Positions 1 through 10,213 of a stretch of DNA of 64,000 nt are shown here, piece after piece. Where the stretch lies: the NCBI RefSeq assembly GCF_020034665.1, contig NZ_JAIQDI010000002.1, positions 248,001 to 312,000 on the forward strand. Reading direction: 5' to 3'. Made by a program: the position numbers and the translations under genes. The notes under the pieces are model-generated. The model searched no databases. It was not told the DNA's origin and was given only the letters and a program-made list of their open reading frames with translations. Positions within the stretch are counted from its first letter, which is position 1. The number at the start of each line of letters is the position of its first letter. The stretch is from Niabella beijingensis. Its GTDB lineage: Bacteria > Bacteroidota > Bacteroidia > Chitinophagales > Chitinophagaceae.

Positions 1-1
1 G

Positions 2-2584
2 GGACTGGAAAATCCCTCCATCCAGATCCACGGTGTGGGTACCTTCAGTGCCGCGGGTAATAACCCCCTGGTGCTGATCGACGGGATACCGGGTTCTCTC
101 ACCAATATCAATCCCAATGCCATTGAAACTATTTCTGTGTTAAAGGACGCCGCTTCTGCTGCTATTTACGGGGTGCAGGCGGCCAATGGAGTGATACTGG
201 TGACCACAAAGGCCGGTACCAAAGGCCGGCTGAATGTGGATTATTCCTACAACTGGGGGTTGCAAAAACCGTTGGGTGTGCCAAAGCTGATCTGGAACTC
301 GGTGGAGTTTATGGAGCTCAGCAATGAGGGCATCAACCGCACCGGACAGAACCTAAGTAAACTCTATTCGCAGGCACAGATCGATGCCTACCGCAATGGT
401 AACGGATCTGCGCAGTATCCCAATACGGACTGGACCGAACTGATGTTTAAAAATGCGCCGATACAGCAGCATTACCTGAGTGTGAACGGAGGAGAGGGCA
501 GGACAACATACAATTTCGGCCTGGGCTACCTGGACCAGGACGGGATCCTGATAAAAACCGGCTATAAACGCTACAATGCCCAGTTCAATTTCCGCACCCA
601 GATGAGCAAGGTGATCAGCTTTGGCAGTAATATCAGCTTTATGCAGGGCAACCGAATGGATCCCTTCAGCAATACCGAGAACCTGGTGCTGAGCATTTAT
701 GCCCAGCATCCGCTGTGGTCGCCCTACCTGCCCGATGGCAGCGGCCGGGTAACCAGCAAGGCCTACGATTTTGAAACTACCAACCAGAACGCCTATGCCG
801 TAATGCAGACGAGCAAGGACTACAACAAGGCATACAGTGTAATGGCCAATAGCTATATTGATGTGAACATTGCAAAAGGGCTGAAGGCGCAGGTAAAGGG
901 CGGGGTAACCTATAATACCGATAAACAGACGCGGCAGAATATACCGTTGCCTACCTTCCTGTTTCAGCCGGATGTCAGCGGGGTTTATGCGCCACAGCAA
1001 AACTACCTGGGTACCTATATAACGCTTACAAAGACCCAGCAGGAAGACATTCATTATACCTTTTATTCCACCCTTACCTACGACCGGGTGTTTAATGATG
1101 TGCACCACTTTACGGCACTGGGCGGATACAGCCAGGAGAATTTTAATTATGAGCAGCTGGCCGGTTTCCGCAGGGATTTCCCTTCAGAGAACCTGCCGGC
1201 GCTGAATGCCGGAGGCACTGATGCACAAACCACCAATGGCTACGGCTATGAATGGGCATTGAAGTCGTTCTTCGGCAGATTGAACTATGCCTTCGACAGC
1301 CGGTACCTGCTGGAGGTAAGTCTGCGGGAGGATGGATCTTCACGGTTCCGCGAAGGAAAACGCTGGGGTGCCTTTCCTTCCATGTCTGCCGGATGGCGGA
1401 TATCGCAGGAGAATTTTATGAAGGGGATCAGCTGGCTTTCCAACCTGAAGATCCGGGGCTCCTGGGGGCGGCTGGGTAACCAGAATATTGGTAACTATCC
1501 TTATCAGAACCTGCTGGATAATGGTATCTACATTTATGATAAAGTGGCTACCGGCGTGCTGAACGCCAATCTTGCCGACTCAAACATCACCTGGGAAACA
1601 ACGACGGCTGCCGGCATCGGGCTGGATTTTTCGTTGTTCAATAGTAAACTCTCCGGTACATTCGATTACTTCTCCAAGCAAACCAAAAACATCCTCCGGA
1701 TAGCGCAGGTGCCGGCCTTTGTGGGTATGGGGGCACCTACCATTAATTCCGGTGCCATGGAGAACAAAGGGTTTGAGTTCAGTCTGGATTACAAGGACCG
1801 CTTTGGTGATGTGGATTTTTTTGCAGGTGCCAATTATTATACCTATAAGAACCGCGTTACCAAATTGGGCGCAGAGGAGATACAGAACAATAAGCTGCGG
1901 AGAGAGGGGCTGCCCTGGAACTCCTGGTATATGTGGCAATGGACAGGCGTGTTTCAGAACCAGGCACAGATCGATGCCGCACCCAAACAGCAGTATACGC
2001 CCAAACCGGGTGATCTGATCTTTGCGGACCTGAGCGGTCCGGATGGAGTTCCGGATAACAAGGTGGATGCTTACGACCGGGTGGTGATCCCGGGGCAGTA
2101 CCCGAAGTTCAACTATGGCTTTAACCTGGGCGCTGCTTATAAAGGGTTTGACCTTACCCTTTTCTTCCAGGGAGTGGCCGGTATTAAAGTATATACCGAT
2201 CAGTGGGGATATGGTGCCTTCCGGCAATGGTCGCCACCACCTACCTTCTGGCGCGACCGCTGGACGCCGGATAACCCTACTAATGAGCTGCCCGGTATGT
2301 ATGTGGATCAATACATGCCGATTACCGCCGCTTCTTCTTTCTGGCTGCAGGATGCGTCCTACCTGCGTTTAAAGAACCTGGTGCTGGGGTATAATTTCAG
2401 CAGCCGGCTGTTGCAGAAGCTAAAGGCACAGCAGCTGCGCGTGTACTTTTCCGGGGAGAACCTGCTCACGTTTTCAGATTTTGAAGGCGATCCGGAACGC
2501 GTAATTACAGATAATACCAGCGGCCGTTTTGCCATTTACCCGCAGGCCAGCGTGTATACGTTTGGGATTAAAGTCACTTTTTAA
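2..2584 (+). CDS. SusC/RagA-family TonB-dependent outer-membrane receptor, 5'-truncated by the window
   Basis: This is the outer-membrane transporter of a glycan utilisation locus. It works with a SusD lipoprotein to import oligosaccharides using TonB energy. The reading frame is open from base 2, so signal peptide, carboxypeptidase-like domain and the start of the plug lie outside the window. The plug motif NNPLVLIDGIPG is followed by the SusC signature around 'NAIETISVLKDAASAAIYG'. The remainder is a beta-barrel rich in aromatic residues, with the hallmark 'SLREDGSSRF' segment, and it ends in the barrel-terminal 'FGIKVTF'. The SusD gene starts 10 bp after the stop. The family call is certain; the glycan ligand cannot be read from the sequence. 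Confidence 0.96.
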   Translation, partial: GLENPSIQIHGVGTFSAAGNNPLVLIDGIPGSLTNINPNAIETISVLKDAASAAIYGVQAANGVILVTTKAGTKGRLNVDYSYNWGLQKPLGVPKLIWNSVEFMELSNEGINRTGQNLSKLYSQAQIDAYRNGNGSAQYPNTDWTELMFKNAPIQQHYLSVNGGEGRTTYNFGLGYLDQDGILIKTGYKRYNAQFNFRTQMSKVISFGSNISFMQGNRMDPFSNTENLVLSIYAQHPLWSPYLPDGSGRVTSKAYDFETTNQNAYAVMQTSKDYNKAYSVMANSYIDVNIAKGLKAQVKGGVTYNTDKQTRQNIPLPTFLFQPDVSGVYAPQQNYLGTYITLTKTQQEDIHYTFYSTLTYDRVFNDVHHFTALGGYSQENFNYEQLAGFRRDFPSENLPALNAGGTDAQTTNGYGYEWALKSFFGRLNYAFDSRYLLEVSLREDGSSRFREGKRWGAFPSMSAGWRISQENFMKGISWLSNLKIRGSWGRLGNQNIGNYPYQNLLDNGIYIYDKVATGVLNANLADSNITWETTTAAGIGLDFSLFNSKLSGTFDYFSKQTKNILRIAQVPAFVGMGAPTINSGAMENKGFEFSLDYKDRFGDVDFFAGANYYTYKNRVTKLGAEEIQNNKLRREGLPWNSWYMWQWTGVFQNQAQIDAAPKQQYTPKPGDLIFADLSGPDGVPDNKVDAYDRVVIPGQYPKFNYGFNLGAAYKGFDLTLFFQGVAGIKVYTDQWGYGAFRQWSPPPTFWRDRWTPDNPTNELPGMYVDQYMPITAASSFWLQDASYLRLKNLVLGYNFSSRLLQKLKAQQLRVYFSGENLLTFSDFEGDPERVITDNTSGRFAIYPQASVYTFGIKVTF

Positions 2585-2594
2585 ACTTACGACT

Positions 2595-4163
2595 ATGATG
2601 ATCTATACGATAAAAAGAATTTTTTTGTGGGGGATGTTGGTGGTGTTACTGGCCGGATGCCAGAAAGATAATTTCCTGGATAAGCAGCCCTTTGATAAAA
2701 TAACCAATGAGGTTTTCTGGACCTCAAAAAATGATGCCGAGCTGGCGCTTACCGGTTGCTACAGTTCGCTCCGGACACCTGCTTTTGCGATCGACTTGAG
2801 TTCCTTCTCTTCCCTGCAGTTTGAAGGGTTAACGGACAATGCCTACTGCAACTCCACGCTTGATAATTATACGGATATTTCAAGAGGGGTGATCACGCCC
2901 ACTATCGGCGGTATCATCACCCGTGTATGGACGGATGCTTATAAAGGCATTGCCCGCTGCAACTGGTTCCTCGGAAACCTGCACCGCGTACCGGACCTGA
3001 CGGAGGCAGACAAAGCGCGCATGAAGGGAGAGGCCTTTTTTTTACGGGCGTTTATGTACAATGAGCTGACCATGCTGTATGGGGATGTACCGCTGATCAC
3101 AGAACAGCTGGGTTTTGGTCCGGATGTGTTCCAGACCAAAAAAGCGCCCCGCATAGATGTGGTAAAAAAAATGATACAGGACCTGGACAGCGCTGCTGCC
3201 GGACTTCCTGATGTGGCCTATGGCGACGGGCACCCGGTGCGCGCTTCAGCCCTCGCATTAAAAGCAAGGATGTGTTTGTACAACAGCCTGTGGCAGGATG
3301 CTGCGGATGCTGCAAGGAAAGTGATGGATGAAGGCAGGGCATCACTGGCAAAAAGCTACCAGGGGATCTTCTGGGGCGAGCAGGAGAACAATCCCGAGAT
3401 CCTGTTCTCCGTAAAGGCCAGCAGTCCCACCGCGGTACACAACCTGGACCTGCTCTATGGTTCCCGGTTTTCGATGGTGCCGCTGCACAGCCTGGTGGAT
3501 TGTTATGAAATGAAAGACGGTACCACTCCTGTGGCACCCGTTGTGCCTTCGTTCTACGATCCGAAGAACCGGATGCGCAATGATTTTTATCAGAACCGGG
3601 ATCCCCGGCTCAAACTGACCCTTTTTACCCCGGGAGATCCGTGGGCCTATAATCCTGCGATCGGGTTTAACAACGAGGCCAAATTCAAAGCCGAATCGCC
3701 TTCTGTAAATAACCTGGGTATGCGGAAATACATCAACCTTACCGTGAACGATGGTTCCGGCGGACCGGCGGGCAGCTCCCAGGCGCTTGTAAAGCTGCGC
3801 TATGCCGATGTGCTGCTGATGTATGCAGAAGCGATGGTGGAACTGGGTGGCGGTACCACCAGCAATCCGGCGGCATTAAAAGCGATCAATGATGTACGGG
3901 CACGGCCGGGTATAGGCATGCCTCCCAAAGCGGCACCCTTAACGCGGGCCGCCATCCGTAATGAACGCCGGGTGGAGCTGGCTTTTGAAGGCTTGCGGTA
4001 TTATGATATTAAACGCTGGAAAATAGGGAAAGAAGTATTGAACGGCTATAGGGATCCGGGTAATGTGACCCGGGTATTTGAAGACCGTTTTTATTACTGG
4101 CCGGTCCCGCAAACCGAAGTGGACATGATGGGCCCGGATTTCCAGAACCCCGATTATCAGTAG
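2595..4163 (+). CDS. SusD/RagB-family nutrient-binding outer-membrane lipoprotein
   Basis: This is the surface lipoprotein partner of the upstream SusC; it forms the lid that captures glycan. The ATG at 2595 gives a short basic N-terminus, a hydrophobic stretch and the lipobox LLAGC, so lipidation at about Cys22 is expected. An ATG further upstream in frame would overlap the SusC end and destroy the signal peptide, so it was not used. The mature part starts with the typical 'FLDKQPFDKIT' and has TPR-like helices ('RMKGEAFFLRAFMYNEL'). The C-terminal SusD block includes 'AIRNERRVELAFEGLRYYD' and 'PVPQTEVDMM'. Length, about 522 residues, is normal for the family. Confidence 0.96.
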   Translation: MMIYTIKRIFLWGMLVVLLAGCQKDNFLDKQPFDKITNEVFWTSKNDAELALTGCYSSLRTPAFAIDLSSFSSLQFEGLTDNAYCNSTLDNYTDISRGVITPTIGGIITRVWTDAYKGIARCNWFLGNLHRVPDLTEADKARMKGEAFFLRAFMYNELTMLYGDVPLITEQLGFGPDVFQTKKAPRIDVVKKMIQDLDSAAAGLPDVAYGDGHPVRASALALKARMCLYNSLWQDAADAARKVMDEGRASLAKSYQGIFWGEQENNPEILFSVKASSPTAVHNLDLLYGSRFSMVPLHSLVDCYEMKDGTTPVAPVVPSFYDPKNRMRNDFYQNRDPRLKLTLFTPGDPWAYNPAIGFNNEAKFKAESPSVNNLGMRKYINLTVNDGSGGPAGSSQALVKLRYADVLLMYAEAMVELGGGTTSNPAALKAINDVRARPGIGMPPKAAPLTRAAIRNERRVELAFEGLRYYDIKRWKIGKEVLNGYRDPGNVTRVFEDRFYYWPVPQTEVDMMGPDFQNPDYQ

Positions 4164-4250
4164 TGGCAAAAAAGTTCTGGTGTGAATATGCCACGAAGTC
4201 TCAAAGGCACGAAGAATCACGAAGGGGCAGAAAACAAATGGTAAAAATCT

Positions 4251-5400
4251 TTGTGTCTCTTGATGTCTTAGTGGCAAAAAAAAGGATGGTTCTCACAGAT
4301 CACACAGATTGGCACAGACCGGCATGAGCATTGATGTTTGAATCTTTCGTGTAAGTCTGATAAATCTGTGAGCTCTTTAGGACTGGAAAGGAATAGGAGC
4401 AGATAATAAAAGTCTTTGTGCCTCTTGGTGACTTAGCGGCAAAAAAAACGGGGAATGGTTCTCACGGATCACACAGATGGCACAGATAAATAATATTGTT
4501 GTTTGAGCCTTTCGTGTAAATCTGAGCAATCTGTGAGCAGCTTTTCAACAGCTCTTTAAAGGCCCGGGGAGGAAGAGGAGCAGATAATAAAAGTCTTTGT
4601 GTTTCTTCGTGTCTTAGTGCCTTAGCGGCAAAAAAACGGGGAATGGTTCTCACGGATCACACAGATTGGCACAGACCGGTATGAGCATTGATCTTTGAAT
4701 CTTCCGTGTAAATCTGATCAATCTGTGAGCAGTTTTCAGCAGCTCTTTAGGACTGGAAAGGAATAGGAGTAGATAATAAAAATCTTTGTGTTTCTTGGTG
4801 TCTTAGTGCCTTAGTGGCAAAAAAAACGGGGAATGATTCTCACAGATCACACAGATTGGCACAGACAAATAATATTGTTGTTTGAGCCTTCCGTGTAAAT
4901 CTGATCAATCTGTGAGAAGCTTTTCAACAGCTCTTTAAAGGCCCGGGGAGGAAGAGGAGCAGATAATAAAAGTCTTTGTGTTTCTTCGTGTCTTAGTGCC
5001 TTAGCGGCAAAAAAAACGGGGAATGGTTCTCACAGATCACACAGATTGGCACAGACCGGTATGAGCATTGATCTTTGAATCTTCCGTGTAAATCTGATCA
5101 ATCTGTGAGCAGTTTTCAGCAGCTCTTTAGGACTGGAAAGGAATAGGAGTAGATAATAAAAATCTTTGTGTTTCTTGGTGTCTTAGTGCCTTAGGGGCAA
5201 AAAAAACGGGGAATGATTCTCACAGATCACACAGATTGGCACAGACAAATAATATTGTTGTTTGAGCCTTCCGTGTAAATCTGATCAATCTGTGAGCAGC
5301 TTTTCAACAGCTCTTTAAGGCCCGGGAAGGAAGATGAGCAGATAATAAAAAATCTTTGTGCCTCTTCGTGCCTTTGGGTCTTGGTGGCAAACTATTTCAG
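4251..5400 (+). repeat. Tandem intergenic repeat array, about 190-bp units alternating in two variants
   Basis: The gap between susD and the enzyme genes is filled by six similar units. The landmark CTCAC(A/G)GATCACACAGAT occurs at 4292, 4461, 4649, 4839, 5029 and 5219, giving spacings of 169, 188, 190, 190 and 190 bp. Units alternate between type A (containing 'gagcattgatctttgaatct') and type B (containing 'aaataatattgttgtttgag'), so the true period is 380 bp. Within each unit CTCACAGAT pairs with a downstream ATCTGTGAG, giving a possible long hairpin. Each unit also carries 'ctttgtgtttcttggtgtct' followed by 'tagtgcc...ggc'. A reverse-oriented relative of that segment lies at about 4189-4232. 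No credible coding frame spans the array. Confidence 0.93.
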
Positions 5401-5461
5401 TGTCTCAGTGGCAAAATACCTCAATGCCCTTTCGCAATTTTTATCAACAAACAACATCATC

Positions 5462-7528
5462 ATGCAACATAAAATACAAACTGGAAAGCACTTCTCCCTG
5501 TTGCGGTGCTGCATAGTACTTGCCCTGCTCGGCAGCATTAACGCAACTGCACAGCAGCCGGGTACCCCGGGAAAAGAACCGGTATTTGAAAATAAGATCT
5601 TCGGCGCACCGGAAGTAGCTGTGCGCAGGACCAGCGACGGTTGGATGATCGCCGGTAAAAAAAACACCGTCCTCCTAAAAAGCAGCGATCTCTCCCTGCA
5701 GGTAAAAACAATAACAGGTAACTGGACCTTTTTCCCGTCGCAGGATGGGGATCTTGTAGTAAAAGATGCGGGAAAAGAAAAAACATTGCGACTTGCAGGT
5801 GCCGCAAAAAAAGAGATCAGCTATTATAATACGGGATATAAATCAGGCGTTCAGCTAACCCTGGAAGGCTGGGCGGGAACCGATCTGAAACTGTTCCTTA
5901 CCCTGGCGCTGGAAGGCCCCGGGGAAGAGCTGGTATTTGATATCGCGGCAGATGAAAAGAATACCGTTGTGCGCAAGCTCGACTGGCCGGCGGCACTGGA
6001 CGCGGCCGCAGTCGATTATACCCTGCTGAGCAATGTACGCGGCGTATTGCTGCCCCGCAACTGGCCAAAGCCGTATCACCCCATCCGCACTTCTGAGCCG
6101 GATGGCACTATTACAAAAACGGACCGGAGCGAACTGCAAAGCAATGTGATCGAAGACTGGTCCATGTCCTGGTGGGGGTTTCAGAAAGGAACTTCAGCAA
6201 TGATGCTGATCGTGGAAACGCCTGATGATGCCGCCTACCAGTTCCGGCACCCTGCCGGCGGGCCTACGTTCATTGGGCCGCGCTGGCGCCCGAGCCTGGG
6301 TAAACTGGGGTATCCCCGTACCGTACGTATGTGCTTTTTTGAAAAAGGGAATTATGTGGATATGGCAAAGCGTTACCGGCAATATGCCATTGAGAATGGT
6401 TGGTTCGTATCATTGAAAGATAAAGTGGCGGCAAGACAACAGGTAGGCGACCTGATCGGAACGCCCATTGTCCGTTCCGGTATCCTTACCGATTATCTTC
6501 CCGGAAGTGCCCGCTGGAAGCGGGATTCCGCCACCCGGCACGCTGTTGTGAGCTTTGACCAGCGTGCAGAACAGTTCCGGCAGTGGAAGAATAAAGGACT
6601 GAAGCATTTGATGGTGGTGCTTACCGGCTGGCCCAAACTCGGCTACGACCGGCAGCATCCGGATGTGCTTCCGCCCGCCCCCGCGGCCGGTGGCTGGGAA
6701 GGCATGCAGCGGCTGGGCCGGGAGCTGAAGGACATTGGATATCTTTTCGGTCTGCACGACCAGTACCGCGATTATTATGTGGATGCCCCGTCCTTCAACA
6801 CAAAATTCGCTATTCACGAAGAAGACAGCACGGCCTTGCCGGCGATCTTTCCGGGTACACGTTTCGGGGATTTTAAAGAAGGCAAGATCCCTTATATGGA
6901 TTACTGGGACGGTGGTAAGATGTCGTACCTGAACGGCCGGTTCATGCTGGGGCATATGAAGAAAAATTACCAGTGGCTGCTGAACCACGATATCAAGCCA
7001 CAGGCTTCCTACCTGGATGTGTTCGGATATGTGCCGCCTGATGAAGACTTTAATCCGCAGAACCGGCTGACGCGTACCGGCGCCATGAATGAGCGCATCA
7101 AACTGTATCGCTGGGCCAAGGCACACCTGGGCATTGTGGGCACAGAAACGGCCTGCGACTGGACGGTTCCCTTTGTTGACTTTTCATCGCCCCTCAAAGC
7201 ACGTAACGGGATCACCGTACCGCTTTGGGATCTGGTATATCACGATGCCATCCTAACCACCTACAATCCTTCGGATCTGTACGGGTTGCTCAATGCCGGG
7301 CTGCCGCAGCTGGGCCGGGATTTTGATGCAGGACCATTGGCACTGTCGCAGGTAAACCGGATGAGCGCGTTGAACAAACGGCTGGCCTTTGCAGAAATGA
7401 CCAATCATGAATTTTTAAACAAGGAGTTTACCCGGGAGCGTACCACATTTTCCGATGGCACCACCATAACCGTTGACTGGGATAAAAAAACGGTGATCAT
7501 TACTCCTGAAATAAACGAATCATTATGA
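5462..7528 (+). CDS. Secreted putative glycoside hydrolase, DUF5696-like (GH101-related fold suspected)
   Basis: The ATG at 5462 gives a signal peptide ending near 'NATAQQ'; an earlier in-frame ATG at 5381 lies within the repeat array and is less likely. The mature protein, about 660 residues, starts with a beta-rich domain. A probable TIM-barrel follows, with 'WSMSWWGFQKG', 'GLHDQYRDYY', 'ASYLDVFGYVPPDEDF' and 'IVGTETACDW'. From memory of the family these resemble DUF5696 and GH101-like enzymes. Asp519 (in YLDVFG) and Glu562 (in GTETACDW) are candidate catalytic residues; this is inference. The stop overlaps the next start (ATGA), indicating translational coupling inside the locus. Substrate is unknown, but the neighbours suggest a fucosylated, acetylated plant-type glycan. 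Confidence 0.7.
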   Translation: MQHKIQTGKHFSLLRCCIVLALLGSINATAQQPGTPGKEPVFENKIFGAPEVAVRRTSDGWMIAGKKNTVLLKSSDLSLQVKTITGNWTFFPSQDGDLVVKDAGKEKTLRLAGAAKKEISYYNTGYKSGVQLTLEGWAGTDLKLFLTLALEGPGEELVFDIAADEKNTVVRKLDWPAALDAAAVDYTLLSNVRGVLLPRNWPKPYHPIRTSEPDGTITKTDRSELQSNVIEDWSMSWWGFQKGTSAMMLIVETPDDAAYQFRHPAGGPTFIGPRWRPSLGKLGYPRTVRMCFFEKGNYVDMAKRYRQYAIENGWFVSLKDKVAARQQVGDLIGTPIVRSGILTDYLPGSARWKRDSATRHAVVSFDQRAEQFRQWKNKGLKHLMVVLTGWPKLGYDRQHPDVLPPAPAAGGWEGMQRLGRELKDIGYLFGLHDQYRDYYVDAPSFNTKFAIHEEDSTALPAIFPGTRFGDFKEGKIPYMDYWDGGKMSYLNGRFMLGHMKKNYQWLLNHDIKPQASYLDVFGYVPPDEDFNPQNRLTRTGAMNERIKLYRWAKAHLGIVGTETACDWTVPFVDFSSPLKARNGITVPLWDLVYHDAILTTYNPSDLYGLLNAGLPQLGRDFDAGPLALSQVNRMSALNKRLAFAEMTNHEFLNKEFTRERTTFSDGTTITVDWDKKTVIITPEINESL

Positions 7529-10065
7529 GAAAAGTAAGTGCAATCATTACCGGCCTGTTTTTTATTTTGTCAGCCAGCGGCCAGGCAGTAAAACCCGCGG
7601 GCACCGCTTTGTTTGATGTGGATTACCAGAAGCTGGTTTCAAGAGCCGACCTTATGTATGAACAGCCGGCATCACGCAGTGAAGCCGGACAGCCGGTGGG
7701 CAACGGACGTATGGGCAGCCTGGTATGGACCACTCCTTCGCAGGTCAGCATGCAGATCAACCGGGTGGATGTATTTGCCAGCAACTCTGCCTCTAATAAT
7801 TTTTTTGAACGGAACACGGATTATTGCGGCGGTACCGGTTATGTGGACCTGGATTTTGGGGAGCCGGTATTTGAAGGGAAGGACTTCCGGCAGCAGCTGT
7901 CCTGTTACGATGGGGTTTCAACCGTATCCGGCAAAGCCGTACAGGCAAAAGTGCTGGCCTGGAATGAAGCGGATGTGATGGCCGTAAATGTAAAGGATAA
8001 CCGCAGTACCGCGCTTCCGTTGCTGGTGCATCTGCGCATGCTGCGGATGCCGGTCTCGCTGCGGGGCAACCACTCAGCCGTTTCCACGATCGAAACAGCG
8101 GGCGACCGTATTGTATTGAAACAGGTGTTTAAGGAAGACGATTATTATTGCAGTTCGGCGGTGGTCATCGGACTTGCCGGTGCTACCGCCACTGCGGAAA
8201 AAACAACGGCTTCAGCCGTGCGGCTGAACATTGCACCGGGAACGCCACAGACCACGGTGTTTATTGCAAGTGCCGCTTCTTTCGATTCAACCGCTGACGT
8301 AACGGCTGCTGCAATGCGTAAACTGGATGCGGCACAGCAAAAGGGTTTTGAAGGGATCTATGCTTCCAATAAAAAATGGTGGGCCGGTTTCTGGCAGCAA
8401 TCCTTTGTGCATCTGAACAGCACAGATGGAGTGGCGGATGAGATTGAAAAGAATTATACCTATTTCCTTTATGTGATGGGGTCGAGTTCTAGGGGCGACT
8501 TTCCTACAAAATTCAATGGCATGCTGTGGACCACGGGTGGTGATGCACGCCAGTGGGGCGGGGCCTTCTGGGGCGCCAACCAGAGCTGTTATTATGAAGC
8601 GTTGTATCCGACCAATCACCTGGAGCTGATGGATCCGATGTTCAGGATGTACAGCAATGCATATCCTTCTTTTGAGAAAGCCGCTGCCCAGCAATGGGGT
8701 TCAAAAGGGATCTTTATTCCCGAAACCGTGGGCTTTGACGGAGTGCCTGCACTACCTGATGACATTGCGGCAGAGATGCGCGAGCTCTACCTGATCCGCA
8801 AGCCCTGGGAGCAGCGCTCGAAAAAATTTATGGACTATGCATTTGCCAAACAACCCTTCCTCAGCCGGTGGAACTGGAAACACATCGGCACATGGAAAAA
8901 CGGGTTATGGGAGTATACGGAACGGGGCGACGGGCCCTATGGTCCGGTGAATCATATCTTCTCGCGTGGCGCCAAGATCGCTTACCAGTACTGGCAAAAG
9001 TATGAGTATACAAAAGATCTCAACTGGCTGCGGGAGAAGGCTTATCCGATGCTAAAAGGGATGGCGGAATTCTACCGCAATTTTCCGAACGTGAAAAAAG
9101 AAAAAGACGGGAAGTACCACATCCGGCACGTGAATGATAACGAGTCCATCTGGGGCGGACACAATACCGTGGAAGAAATCTCCTCTATGATGGGTATTTT
9201 CCCGGTGGTGATCAAAGCGGCTGAATTATTAAATACCGATGCGGAGCTGCTCCCGGTGTGGAAGGAATTCCTGGCCCATCTTTCGCCCCTGGCTACAACA
9301 AAGGACTATCCGGATATGGCTCAGCAACCGGAGGCCTGGGTAGGCTCATTACAACCCACCAGCCCCATACGCGGAAACGGGAAACGCCTGCCGGATGGTA
9401 ATACCATGCCCGTATGGTTCTTTGATCTTTGTAACCCGGGTGGCGATCCTTCGATGCTTACCATTGCCAACAATACCTTCGACGGGTATTTCCGGCATAC
9501 ATCGCCGGAGCAGACTTTCCCGCATGTATTATCAAAGATCCCGGCCGCAGCGGCGGTGCTTGGCAGGGCCGCTGCCGTCCGCTTTTTAATTCCCAACCAG
9601 CTCAAAGGTGCGGCGCGCAATCCCGTGCTTGAGAACCGTATGGACCTGAGCGAAGGTTTTTATACCACCAATATCCAGCGCATCGGCCGGGCATCGGATG
9701 CCTTGCACCTGGCCCTGTGCCAGAGCGCTCCACCTGCTCCGGGCGAAGACCCTGTAATCCGGGTGTTTCCGGCCTGGCCAAAGGATTGGGATGCACAGTT
9801 CAGTTTACTGAGCAGGGGTGGCTTTATCACTTCCGCTGTCATTCGCAACGGGACGGTCGTATTTGTGGAGCTGGTTTCAAAAGCAGGGGCCACCTGCCGG
9901 CTGCAAAATCCCTGGCCGGGAAAAACGGTACAGATCTATAAGAACGGTAAAAAATTCCGGACAGCAAAAGGGAACCTGCTCGTTTTTCCGACAACGGCTG
10001 CCGACCGGTTTGTAATAGCATTGCCGGGTGCAGGGCCGGAGCAGCTGCGGCAAAAAGTGATGTGA
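7525..10065 (+). CDS. Secreted GH95-like protein with DUF5703-type N-terminal domain
   Basis: A signal peptide ('SAIITGLFFILSASGQA') precedes an N-terminal beta-sandwich with 'EAGQPVGNGRMGSLVW' and 'MQINRVDVFASN'. This is the pattern of DUF5703/GH95-superfamily proteins. The middle is an (alpha/alpha)6-barrel-like region. Its 'FNGMLW' and 'WGGAFWGANQSCYYEALYPT' correspond in place to the N-rich substrate-binding segment of GH95 fucosidases, but the motif is divergent. The C-terminal beta-domain ends with 'VRFLIPNQ...' and later sandwich strands. GH95 enzymes remove alpha-1,2-L-fucose or L-galactose; whether this divergent member does is unproven. The start codon overlaps the preceding stop by 4 bp. 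A GH29 fucosidase two genes downstream supports a fucose-containing substrate. Confidence 0.75.
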   Translation: MRKVSAIITGLFFILSASGQAVKPAGTALFDVDYQKLVSRADLMYEQPASRSEAGQPVGNGRMGSLVWTTPSQVSMQINRVDVFASNSASNNFFERNTDYCGGTGYVDLDFGEPVFEGKDFRQQLSCYDGVSTVSGKAVQAKVLAWNEADVMAVNVKDNRSTALPLLVHLRMLRMPVSLRGNHSAVSTIETAGDRIVLKQVFKEDDYYCSSAVVIGLAGATATAEKTTASAVRLNIAPGTPQTTVFIASAASFDSTADVTAAAMRKLDAAQQKGFEGIYASNKKWWAGFWQQSFVHLNSTDGVADEIEKNYTYFLYVMGSSSRGDFPTKFNGMLWTTGGDARQWGGAFWGANQSCYYEALYPTNHLELMDPMFRMYSNAYPSFEKAAAQQWGSKGIFIPETVGFDGVPALPDDIAAEMRELYLIRKPWEQRSKKFMDYAFAKQPFLSRWNWKHIGTWKNGLWEYTERGDGPYGPVNHIFSRGAKIAYQYWQKYEYTKDLNWLREKAYPMLKGMAEFYRNFPNVKKEKDGKYHIRHVNDNESIWGGHNTVEEISSMMGIFPVVIKAAELLNTDAELLPVWKEFLAHLSPLATTKDYPDMAQQPEAWVGSLQPTSPIRGNGKRLPDGNTMPVWFFDLCNPGGDPSMLTIANNTFDGYFRHTSPEQTFPHVLSKIPAAAAVLGRAAAVRFLIPNQLKGAARNPVLENRMDLSEGFYTTNIQRIGRASDALHLALCQSAPPAPGEDPVIRVFPAWPKDWDAQFSLLSRGGFITSAVIRNGTVVFVELVSKAGATCRLQNPWPGKTVQIYKNGKKFRTAKGNLLVFPTTAADRFVIALPGAGPEQLRQKVM

Positions 10066-10213
10066 TGGATGGAGAATACCCGGATGACAAAAATGTTTAC
10101 AGGAATGCCAAAAAACCGTCAATGAATTTGAGTAGCGGTTACCGGCGGTTTCTAAAACTTCGCTTATTTTGTAAGGAGCTCGACGTGGTCTTGCCGGAAT
10201 AAATGCAGTGTGA

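Noticed and set aside
353-1108. 251-codon antisense frame in the first susC
   Set aside because: Shadow of the SusC barrel; no promoter, start context or domain.
4251-5400. CRISPR array
   Set aside because: Units are about 190 bp, spacers are not unique, and no cas genes are near; it is an ordinary tandem repeat.
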